DNA from: Letharia columbiana
Lineage: Eukaryota > Ascomycota > Lecanoromycetes > Lecanorales > Parmeliaceae
Assembly (NCBI RefSeq): GCF_014066305.1
Contig: NW_023501060.1
Location: 310,001 to 374,000, forward strand
Length of the DNA: 64,000 nucleotides
Reading direction: 5' to 3'
A program made the translations under genes and the position numbers. The notes beneath the pieces are model-generated. The model had not been told where the DNA came from. It saw only the letters and a program-made list of their open reading frames with translations, and searched no databases. Positions 45,501 to 54,449 of the stretch are shown piece after piece. Position 1 is the first letter of the stretch. Each line of letters begins with the position of its first letter.

Positions 45501-47309
45501 TCGGAGGTACCACAAGACGACTGGCAGAAATGCTAGAAAAGAATGGTCGACCCGTGGAGTACACATTCACCGATGTCTCTTCTTTACTAGTGAAGGAAGC
45601 ACGGAAGAAGTTTGCAAAGTATTCGTGGATGGACTTCCAGTCCTTGAACCTCGAGAAGGATCCTCCAGCCTCTCTCCAAGGCACGTACGACATTGTGATC
45701 GGGACTAATGTGGTGCATGCAACATCGAACATTGTGAACTCGACAAAGCGACTGAGGTCTCTTCTGAAGAAGGGTGGCTTTGTGGTCTTATCAGAAGTCA
45801 CCCGTATCGTGGACTGGTACGATCTAGTTTACGGACTCCTAGATGGATGGTGGGCATTCAAAGACTCTAGGACCTATCCATTGCAGCCTGCCGATGACTG
45901 GGTGAGAGACTTGCAACAGGCTGGTTTCGAAAGCGTCTCTTATTCGAAGGGGGACACTGAGGAGTCCAATACACAACAACTCATTATCGGCTCCACTAAG
46001 CCAAGCAAGGTACCAAGTACTAGCGAGTCCGTGAAAGCCCGACTAAGGCAAAGCTACAGAACTGAGACGATGCCCTTCAAGATCGTTGAAGATACGAAAA
46101 TCCTGGCGGACGTGTACTTCCCTGAGAGCCCGGCGCCCACAGAACCCATGCCAATAGGTAATCTCATCTAGTATGTTGTTATGTCATAAGCAGACGCTTA
46201 CTATTCACGAAGCCCTCATGATCCATGGTGGCGGTTACATGACACTTTCAAAACGTGCCATAAGACCCCATCAAACACAACTCCTCCTTGACAATGGCTA
46301 CCTTCCCGTCAGTATCGACTATCGACTATGCCCTGAAATCGATCTGATCGCCGGACCGATGACCGATGTCCGAGACGCCCTAGGCTGGTTGCGAACCAAG
46401 CTGCCCGAGATTGCCCAAGCTCGTGGGGTCGTTGTGGATCCGGCCCAAATCATCGCCATTGGTTGGTCGACTGGTGGTCATCTGGCCATGACCACGGCGT
46501 GGACATGTGAGGAGGTGGGACAAAAACCGCCTGCCGCGATCCTCTGCTTCTACGGTCCAACTGATTTCGAATCTGAAGGTGCGTGTCCATCCAATCTTGC
46601 CCTGCTTACGCATCCCGCTTCTCTTCAAATCTGGGGATGTGGTGTACTCCTACACCGTCGCTGACCACCATCGCAGAAATCGACCGCCCGCGCGCGGAGC
46701 AGTACCCTGAGCGAAGTATGTCTTTGGACAACATCCGCAAATCTCTATCAACAACACCCGTGAGTCCTCAATCTTTGTTTTCGATTTTCTCTTCCCGGAA
46801 GACCTCCCTATCACGAGCGACACCCGACCCTCGCTAACACCAATTCTCTCCGCCCGCAGATCACATCCTACGACTCCCCCACCGGCTCCGACGGCACCAA
46901 TCTCGGCTGGGTCCGGCCGGGCGACCCGCGCTCCGAGCTCGTCCTCTCCCTCTTCAAAGAAAGCCACGGCCTCCGCGTGATGCTCAACGGTCTCTCGTCC
47001 GCCGCGCTGGCCACCCCGCCCCCGCGGGCCAAAGTCCACGCCATCAGCCCCATGGCGCAGCTCAAAGCAGGACGCTACACCGTGCCGACGTTCGTGATCC
47101 ATTCGGACCGCGACGAGATCACGCCGTTCGCGGCCAGCGAGGCATTCGTGGCGGAACTGACGGCGAGGGGGGTCCGCGGTGGACTGGGTAGGGTGAAGGG
47201 AAAGGGACATATTCATGATTTGGCATTGAAACCTGGAGAGGACGGGTGGGAGGATGGCGTGGGTGTGGGTTATGATTTTGTTTTTCGGGTCGTCGGGAGG
47301 GGTGGGTGA
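39513..47309 (+). CDS. Non-reducing polyketide synthase, SAT-KS-AT-PT-ACP-CMeT-TE
   Basis: Five exons, 39513-40130, 40184-46157, 46213-46578, 46677-46759 and 46860-47309, give 2,496 residues with consistent phases. Domains and visible catalytic residues: starter-unit ACP transacylase (~1-370; GYCGG Cys137, VHNP His251); ketosynthase (~380-800; DTACSSS Cys557, EAHGTGT His692, GNIGHCE His731); acyltransferase (~900-1215; GHSFGE Ser993); product template (~1290-1600; SGHAVLNKPLCP His1315, DTIALDTF Asp1494); one ACP (~1650-1720; GVDSLAATE Ser1685); C-methyltransferase (~1800-2150; LEVGAGFGGTTRRL); C-terminal esterase-like release domain (~2170-2496; HGGGY ~2201, GWSTGG Ser2283, SDRDE Asp2432, GHIHD His2464). 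It should make a C-methylated aromatic polyketide from acetyl/malonyl-CoA and SAM. The architecture matches the group that includes 3,5-dimethylorsellinic-acid-type synthases. The exact product cannot be read from sequence. Confidence 0.96.
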
Positions 47310-48886
47310 GTGAGTGTGTAAGTCGTTCCTGAAGACATGGCATGTGCGGCCATTCAACATGGCTGCCTTGACACCTCGGGCGTTCGTCCCTGTTCCATAC
47401 TGTACTCGTCCCGGGTGGTTCTCGGCGTTCGGTGCTCGACTCACTGTACCTAATGTAATACCGGGCAGAGCCCACTTCGCTGTCATTCTGTACGTCGTCG
47501 TCTTCGACCTCGCTATTACGCTTCCCCTTCTCCCCAGTCAGAGTGCTTGGCACCGGAAGTCTTTCACACCACACACCCGAATTCGTACTGTAGCATAGAC
47601 ATCTCTCCACAAAATCATTCAAATGAGTTAGCCACGTCGCGAACAGTCGCATTTAATCACATTTGAAGCCATATTAAACTCAGCCATCCCTTCTAAACCG
47701 GGCTAATTATAATTCATACCCCGAAACTATGAATCTTCGAATCATACTTAATTCTGAATCATCCCTGGGGTATGTTCGTATTCTTTGTATGTTCGGTAAT
47801 TTGATTATGTAAAAATCGCGAAGGAGAAAATTCGCGACCTGGGCCATCCGACCATAGAAAAGAGGAAATACCGACAGTATTCAATGGGTGACCTACCAGC
47901 TTAAATATATAACTAGCTAGTTCAGGGGTGGCTGTCGCCCCGGGCCGGCTTTTTGCTTTCTAAATGGGCGTGGGGTGGGCTGTCGTGGGCTGTTTGGCCC
48001 TGCCTGTCTCATTTGTTGTGCTTTCACGTCTTCTGTGTCTGAGTTTGATTCGTTCCCGTTTTCCCTTTTGGTGTGGGGTTGTTGTTTGGGTTGTTCGGAG
48101 GATGTTTCGGTTTTCGGTAATTAACCCCTTCTAAACCTATTAGTAGCCTAGTAGCTATCGAATCGTAGCCTTCGCCGCCCCTCACTCGCCGTCGCAGCAA
48201 GAACTATCCCCCTATAGCTACGAGAGGTAGCCTAGACGTACTACTTCCGATTCCAATACTCTAAACGAGCTTATGGCGCTGATTTTAGCTACAAATAATC
48301 TTAAGTATTGAGAGAACAGCGGATCTCTTTGGCTACTTGCGAAGGCCTCCAGTAGAAATAAAGCATATGCCTGAGTAAGAGTACCAAGGGGAAGAGGTAT
48401 GACGATTGGGGGGGGGTTGAGGAACACACCAAGACTTCAGTATAGCTTCATTTTGTTACTTTGGTACCTACACTAACGATAGCAGTGTTATTGAATGACT
48501 TTCCGGAGAGATGTCTGATGCTACAGTACGTGACCTTATTGTAGAATGGTCCCTCGATGAAAAAGTCACGCAGTACAGGCATTCGAATTGCAGTTTTTAC
48601 CCGGTCTATAACACAGCCATGTACCAGTGTTGCACAGGGTTCCTTGTACCCCGGAAGCCCCTCGATAGGAAGCTCAAAGCGTGGCTTACAATCTAATCTC
48701 CTTCGTACCTCCCAGGAACTATAACTCCCGAGGCACCATGATTGTACGACCTCTGCGCGGTTGTCTCGCTCAGCAGCTCCGGTTGAGCGCCGCAACACTC
48801 AACCACCCCCCCCCCCGCGAGCGCAATCTTCGCGTCCGGATCCAGGCGTGGTCTTGGAGAGGCAGCGCACGCCATATCCCCCCAAA
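47310..48886. other. Intergenic, possibly containing a degraded repeat
   Basis: No supported gene. Around 48110-48440 base composition turns TA- and CTA-rich (TAGCCTAGTAGC...), suggesting a partly mutated repeat, but no family can be named. The rest appears to be plain 3' flank of the PKS gene. Confidence 0.4.
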
Positions 48887-49015
48887 AAATAAAAAAAAAA
48901 AAAAAAAAAAAAGGGGGAAAAGGGGGGGATGTGGCGTTTGGGGGGGGGCCCGGGGGGGGGGGTGGTTTTTGGGGGGGATAAAAAAAAAAAAAAAAAGGGG
49001 GGGGGGGGAAAAAAA
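48887..49015. other. Homopolymer A/G block, probable assembly artefact
   Basis: Runs of A and G with almost no C, directly abutting the start of the left long repeat. A similar block abuts the right copy. See finding. Confidence 0.7.
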
Positions 49016-49248
49016 ATAGCCATGGGCAAACATAGCCATGGGTAATATAGCCATGGGCAATAGTAGCCATGGGTGACATAGCCATTGGCAACAGTGGCCA
49101 TGGGTGACATAGCCATTGGCAACAGTAGCCATGGGTAACATAGCCATGGGGAACAGCCATATAGCCATGGCTATGGTGTGCCAGGGTAATCAGTTCACTT
49201 GGCGCATATGTGGAACTAACACGCCTGGAAGGCTGAGATGTATCCCCC
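49016..49248 (+). repeat. Left copy of long direct repeat (LTR part) with 15-bp minisatellite
   Basis: Begins with about ten units of ATAGCCATGGGYAAY, then a unique tail (GTGTGCCAGGGTAATCAGTT ... CGCCTGGAAGGCTGA). Matches the right copy with mostly C-to-T differences. Confidence 0.85.
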
Positions 49249-51080
49249 GAAGTGATCCGATTTACTATGGGCCACAAGCCGAAATCGGATGACTCGAAGG
49301 GACGAATCTCCAGTGATTTGGCAAGCGACTTTTTGCATTTATATCAGGCCCATGCCCACTGCATGAAGTTCTTTCCTTATATTCTATCTATCTATATATG
49401 CGATCTATTTATATAGTATTTATATATAGTCCTAGCTCTAATTATATTGGGTATAGCTTATTATATTACTAATAGATTATAAGCTCGAATAGTTATTAAT
49501 CGAGATTTTAGTCTTTCGCTATATCTATTTATCACCGCTATAGCTCTAAATACTAGAGAACGCAGCCGTCTCGAGAATTCCATCGAAGGATACTCGGGGG
49601 TAGAGCTGTAGTAGACTAGGGAATAAGATCGTTTATTCGCTAAATAGATAGCGTTATTAACTAAGGGCCTTTCTTATTTAAAAAGAAAAGAAAAGAAGGA
49701 AGAAGAGGAGAAAGAAGATCTTCTACTCGATTTAAATAATTTACTAATAGTCGATTTATTAAAGAAATTAAATAAGGGACTTATTAGTAAACTATACGTT
49801 AAAATAAAAGTTCTAAAGGATTTAAACTATTATCTATAAATCTAGAATTATTAATAGTTTTTCGAGGAATAAAATATCTTTAAAATAGTGTTAGAGGAAT
49901 TATTAATATCTATATAATTCGATAGAAAGCTAGTTAAACGATAAACTATTTTAGATAAATAAATCGCTATACTAATTAAAGATAATATTAATCGAAATTA
50001 GAAGAGTTATATCGCCTATCTTATTACTTTTAAGTTTATATAAAATAAGCTTCGTCGAATTTATGAAATAAGTAATAAAGAACATCTTCTAATTATATTA
50101 TAGAAGTTTTTTAAATATATTAAGTTAGTAGACTAGACGATTAATTAAATAATAATAGATTTATAAAACTTATAAAACGAAGTTATAAATTTAAATTCAG
50201 TTTATATATTATATAATCTTACTATAGCGACGATAATTATAAATACTTATTAGAAGAGTAAGTTTAATATAATTAAATATAACTTAAAGATTAACGATAA
50301 TCTTACTATCGAAATAATTATAGAATATCTACGAATTATAAAATAAGATAGATAGATTAAGAATAAAGGCTTATTTATATATAATAAACGAAAGGACTAG
50401 CTAGACTAAAGATCTTCTAGAAATATAAGTAAGATAGAATACTATAGCTGTGGGAAAATCGGGTATTATAAGAGAGAGTATTCGAATAAGAAGAATAAAA
50501 AGAATAAGAATTATAAAGCGAAGGATTTAGATAAGCGAAATCGTGAATTAAAGGATTAATTAAAGGATTTAAAGATATTTAAAGATAGTAAGCGAGGATA
50601 TTTAGATCGTACTATAGTAGTAGCGAAAAAATTAGATAGTAATAGTGATATTAGCGATATAAGTAATATATATAATCGAAAGAAAAGCTTATAAATAATT
50701 AGGGAAAAGCTAGAGCCTATAGATAATACACTATTAGTGAAGAATTTCTTTATAATAGTAGACTTTTTAGAAGATAGTAGCTAACTAATAGACTTCGAAG
50801 CGACTCGCTATATAATATTAAATAAGAAACTATTTATCGACTTATAGTCTTATTCGAAAGAAGTAGAATTCGATAATTAAGATAAGTTAATAGCGATAGA
50901 TAGAGAAATTATTCGAATTCGTATGAATAATTATATATAGATTATAATAGATGCTTTATATATTTCGAGAATAAATAATAATCTACTATCTATTATAGTA
51001 CTAAATCGAAAGGATTTTAAGATATAATTCGAAAATCTATATATTAGAATTATTAATATATTTATAAACGAGACGGTAGT

Positions 51081-51228
51081 TGTTAAGGAATCATTATGAT
51101 TTGACTCATATATGTGTGTGGTGTAAAAGATGTTGAGTATCTATGTACGGAGTAGTCTGCAGGCAGATATGTGCGGTGCCAAGCCTACGCTAGTGGCCCT
51201 ATGAGTATCCCTGAGGCATCTCATGACA
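51081..51228 (-). repeat. LTR (3' LTR in element orientation)
   Basis: 148 bp, TG...CA ends, identical by eye to 52275-52422. Confidence 0.95.
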
Positions 51229-51405
51229 ATTGCCCACAAAAAACAGAGAAATGCCATGTCCTCATGGCAAGAAGTATGCATGCATGATTTTTCGAAAAAC
51301 CGGAAAGGAGTGGAGACACCGTGCTAATTAGTGGTGTGCATCCCACGAAATCTCCTGCTGGAATGAAAACTTTTGAATAGTACCGGAGCAAGACATCGGA
51401 CGGTT

Positions 51406-52092
51406 TCAATTCGTCCAAATATGTATCGTCCGATCTTCCTCCTGCAGTGGCCCAATTGGCTGTGATCGTCGCAGTAGATCCTTCTCTTGTATCGTCAACT
51501 CAATGATATGCCATATCAATACGATATCGCCGAGGCACGCAGAGATAGCAGGCCAAATTGTAGTGTCATTCTCCGCTTGCTGAGTGGCGATTTGACGGGG
51601 GATTGTGGAGAGGTAAGCCGTGTTCTTGACGATGGTGGCCTTGTTGCCGCTTGGTTTCTCCGCCGTGTTCTCCGCCGTGTTCTCCGCAGTATTCTCCGCA
51701 TTTGCCTGTTGTAGTTCCTCCTCTTGTAGAGTATCAGACTGAGTGGCTGACTGAGTGGATGACTGAGTGGCTTGCTGAGTAGCTGACTGAGTGACTGGCT
51801 GTAGAGACCTTCTCGTATATTGCTGGCGAGTCTTCTGATTCCGGTGCTTCTTCTTCTGCTGTGTTGCACGGACGAATGGACACTCCGGTGATCGAGTAGC
51901 GTGGAAATCGAATGGATTATCACTATCCCAGTCACAAGGATCAAGACCGCATAGTGAGCACACCGTTAGATCCGGGGATGGAAAAGTAGGGTCGAATTCT
52001 CGATGAAAGCCAGCACGGGCTACGTCAGAGGCACTTGGATATACGTGTGGCCATGACGTGAATGAGGCAAGTCTTGCAGCGTATGAGTTCAT
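51406..52092 (-). CDS. BIR (IAP/survivin-type) domain protein encoded by LTR element
   Basis: 228 residues from ATG 52092. Residues ~7-74 match a BIR domain: RLASFTSWP, then a stretch of ~18, ARAGF, then the zinc ligands C45xxC48, H64 and C71, with the conserved W55 and D58-NP between them (CSLCG...CDWDSDNP...H...SPECPF). The C45-x2-C48-x15-H64-x6-C71 spacing is within the family's range. A basic linker (KKKHRNQK) and Gln/Thr/Ser-rich segment with TQSATQ and AENT repeats follow, then ~80 residues without recognised domain. In fungi the only well-known BIR protein is Bir1/survivin of the chromosomal passenger complex. A single BIR inside a mobile element suggests capture. Whether the protein is expressed or helps the element is unknown. 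Confidence 0.85.
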   Translation of the reverse strand: MNSYAARLASFTSWPHVYPSASDVARAGFHREFDPTFPSPDLTVCSLCGLDPCDWDSDNPFDFHATRSPECPFVRATQQKKKHRNQKTRQQYTRRSLQPVTQSATQQATQSSTQSATQSDTLQEEELQQANAENTAENTAENTAEKPSGNKATIVKNTAYLSTIPRQIATQQAENDTTIWPAISACLGDIVLIWHIIELTIQEKDLLRRSQPIGPLQEEDRTIHIWTN

Positions 52093-52254
52093 TGTGATAT
52101 CGACAGGCCTATTGAAAGGATCGATTTGGACGGTGTCAAAAGGTACTCGATGACTGCGAGTGTGTTGGAGGTCCGGCTTGGAGCGTCACACTATTAGGTG
52201 TTGATGTGGGCTTTGCGTAAACGTCTGATGACGCCTGGATATCCTATGAAGTAG

Positions 52255-52272
52255 GGCCAGGTGTTGCTACCA
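52255..52272 (-). other. Primer-binding-site-like sequence
   Basis: Minus strand reads TGGTAGCAACACCTGGCC, starting two bases inside the 5' LTR. The TGG start is expected for pairing with a tRNA CCA end. The primer tRNA is not identified. Confidence 0.6.
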
Positions 52273-52274
52273 AT

Positions 52275-52422
52275 TGTTAAGGAATCATTATGATTTGACT
52301 CATATATGTGTGTGGTGTAAAAGATGTTGAGTATCTATGTACGGAGTAGTCTGCAGGCAGATATGTGCGGTGCCAAGCCTACGCTAGTGGCCCTATGAGT
52401 ATCCCTGAGGCATCTCATGACA
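52275..52422 (-). repeat. LTR (5' LTR in element orientation)
   Basis: 148 bp, TG...CA ends, identical by eye to 51081-51228. Confidence 0.95.
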
Positions 52423-53333
52423 GTAGTAAGGGATTATGTGAGGAATAGCCTATATTAGTTAATCAAATCGATATTTAATAGAGTATTCGCTTTTAGAAAG
52501 TCGGGACCTTCTAATAAAAGTATATTTATATTTACGAAATAAGGATAAGTCGATTATTTTCGATTAATATATTAACGATTAAGTTATATCGAAGCGTATC
52601 GCCTAAAGAACTTATATTTCTATATAAGAGGTATAGAGGAAATAAAATTATCGGATAAATTTATAAGACTTATACTTAGCTAATTAAACTTATTTATAAG
52701 CTTCTAATTAGAGGCCGTAGTCTATATAAATTATTTAAAAAATAGATTATTATATGATAGTAGAGAGAGTAAGTTATTCTATAAACTATAGTTTAATAAG
52801 ATATCGAATATTACATCGTCGTCACGAATCGAAGAAATTAAAGATATACGGGATTCTTAAATAGAGGGAGAAATTTCTACTAACTCTTTAGAAAATACGA
52901 ATAATAGTGAAGATTCGAGATTAAGTAGTTTAAACGTATATTAAATTAAATCGAAATTTCCGCTAGACCTTTATAAAGCTAGAGAGACTCTTAATATCTT
53001 AAATAGTAAGAAAATAATAAACTAAGGGACGGTATCTGAGGTTAATATTTAATAATCTATTATATCTACACCTATCTCTAACCCTTCTAATTATACTAAA
53101 TAACGTCTTATATCTTAAACCGCTATCTATCTTAGAAGAATAAACTAAAGAATTATATTAAAAGTTTGCGTTATTTCTCTACTTTCTCTGCTTTCTCTAT
53201 AGAGATTTTTTCGAAGAGTGATATCAACTGTTTGCTCTATCATCTCTGTCTTCTCAGTGGCCAAATGAAGAGAGAGTGTTGATTTTGATGGCTTATGGCT
53301 ATTAGCCACAATGTGGCTGGGGGCTACAGCCAT

Positions 53334-53567
53334 ATAGCTATGGGCAAATATAGCCATGGGTAATATAGCTATGGGCAATAGTAGCCATGGGTGACATAGC
53401 CATTGGCAACAGTGGCCATGGGTGACATAGCTATTGGCAACAGTAGCCATGGGTAATATAGCCATGGGCAACAGCCATATAGCCATGGCTATGGTGTGCC
53501 AGGGTAATCAGTCTACTTGGCGCATATGTGGAACTAACACGCCTGGAAGGCTGAAATGGGACCCCCA
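53334..53567 (+). repeat. Right copy of long direct repeat (LTR part) with 15-bp minisatellite
   Basis: Same minisatellite and tail as the left copy, same orientation, ending where a homopolymer block begins. Confidence 0.85.
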
Positions 53568-53571
53568 AAAA

Positions 53572-53722
53572 AACCCATTTAAAAAAGGCCCAAAAAAAAA
53601 AAAAAAAAAACAAAAAAAAAAAAAACAAAAAAAAAGGGGAAGAAATATTTTAAAAAAAAAAAAAACCACACCCAAAAAAAAAAAAATTTTCTTTTTTTTA
53701 TAAAAAAAAAAAAAAAAAAAAA

Positions 53723-53800
<78 letters not shown>

Positions 53801-53804
53801 GGGG
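53572..53804. other. Homopolymer A (and terminal G) block, probable assembly artefact
   Basis: More than 200 bp almost entirely A, ending in a G run, directly after the right long repeat. Not plausible as an ordinary poly-A tail in both position and length. Confidence 0.7.
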
Positions 53805-54378
53805 CTTAGGCAGCGATGTGCGAATGCTTCCGCCGATGAAGCGCATTTGTTCTCTAAGCAAAAACCTGTTGTGGAGGATAGACGCGGTGAACCGAAAAAG
53901 GGGGCGGGGACTGTTCTTACTGATAGGTGGTGAGACTGGAGTACGTTTCTGACGGCTTGGCGCCAAGCTATCGGCAGAACTTTAAGACTGGACGTATAAC
54001 ATACTTACTCGAAATAAATAGGCGGTGTAAATTGAGAAATTTGACCGACAGAGAATATCTATTCAATGTGTTTCACGACCACAGCCTTCCCTTATCGTTC
54101 TCGTTGGTGCCTGACTAGCAGGTCACATAGGTGTGATAGACCTTTCATCCGAAATTGCAGCTGCCAAATAATACTACGGTTCGACTGTCCGATTCATATC
54201 ATCCCAGCTATATGCTCGCCACCAGGCACATATGACGACGCAATGGCCTCTTGCCAGATACCTCTCCAGTCTATGTACTTGCTACTAGCCACATGTGATG
54301 TTCCCACGATCAATGTCCATCTAAGCAACCTCCAGGATGGGGATTGCTGTCCTACCCATTCCGTGCTCGTAAACAATT
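53805..54378. other. Unannotated flank
   Basis: No gene motif seen between the A block and the tRNA-like sequence. Confidence 0.5.
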
Positions 54379-54449
54379 TAGGAATAGGTGGTTTGAACAC
54401 CTAACCTACCGTGTGTAAGACGGTTGCTCTACCATTGAGCTAATTTCCT
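54379..54449 (-). pseudogene. Mitochondrial-type tRNA-Val (TAC)-like sequence, defective acceptor
   Basis: On the minus strand: AGGAAAT, TA, D arm GCTC-AATGGTA-GAGC, anticodon arm ACCGT-CTTACAC-ACGGT (anticodon TAC = Val, T33 present), variable AGGTT, T arm AGGTG-TTCAAAC-CACCT, then ATTCCTA. D, anticodon and T stems are perfect, but the 3' acceptor strand lacks one T relative to the 7-base complement ATTTCCT. Sequence style (TTCAAAC loop, A/T-rich acceptor) is organellar, not like nuclear fungal tRNA-Val. Probably a nuclear copy of mitochondrial origin. Confidence 0.65.

Larger units (their letters stand above)
51076..52427 (-). mobile_element. Compact LTR element carrying a BIR-domain gene, with GTAGT target duplication
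   Basis: Two identical 148-bp LTRs (51081-51228, 52275-52422), each TGTTAAGG...ATGACA with terminal TG/CA, enclose 1,046 bp. The element is flanked by a perfect 5-bp target-site duplication, GTAGT (51076-51080 and 52423-52427). On the minus strand a tRNA-primer-like site, TGGTAGCAACACCTGGCC, begins two bases after the 5' LTR. No gag, protease, integrase or reverse transcriptase fits in the interior, so mobilisation must have been in trans. Its only coding capacity is the BIR ORF. It shows normal base composition inside the RIP-ruined copia element, so it inserted after RIP acted, and identical LTRs mean it is young. Confidence 0.93.
49016..53567 (+). mobile_element. RIP-degraded Ty1/copia retrotransposon island
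   Basis: Direct repeats (49016-49248 and 53334-53567) flank about 4 kb of very A/T-rich DNA in which CpA and TpG are nearly absent while TpA is abundant, as expected from RIP on both strands. Plus-strand remnants are recognisable: a gag zinc knuckle (about 50440-50484, reading YYSCGKIGYYKREY with Cys/His changed to Tyr), the protease LIDSGATRH site decayed to LIDFEATRY (about 50785-50811) and an NNLLSIIVLNRKDFK copia pol segment (about 50971-51018). I could not find a reverse-transcriptase motif, so the element may be internally deleted. A younger LTR element (51081-52422) sits inside it. Confidence 0.85.

Noticed and set aside
48310..48330. CAGCGGATCTCTTTGG resembles the start of 5.8S rRNA
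   Set aside because: An inserted T and no further 5.8S similarity downstream.
49018..49168. Minisatellite as a CRISPR-like array or as a coding repeat (MAIWL...MAT)
   Set aside because: Units are contiguous 15-mers without spacers, in a fungal genome, and the reading frame is an artefact of the repeat.
53508..53966. Long frame of Phe/Lys homopolymers
   Set aside because: Product of the A/T homopolymer block, not a gene.
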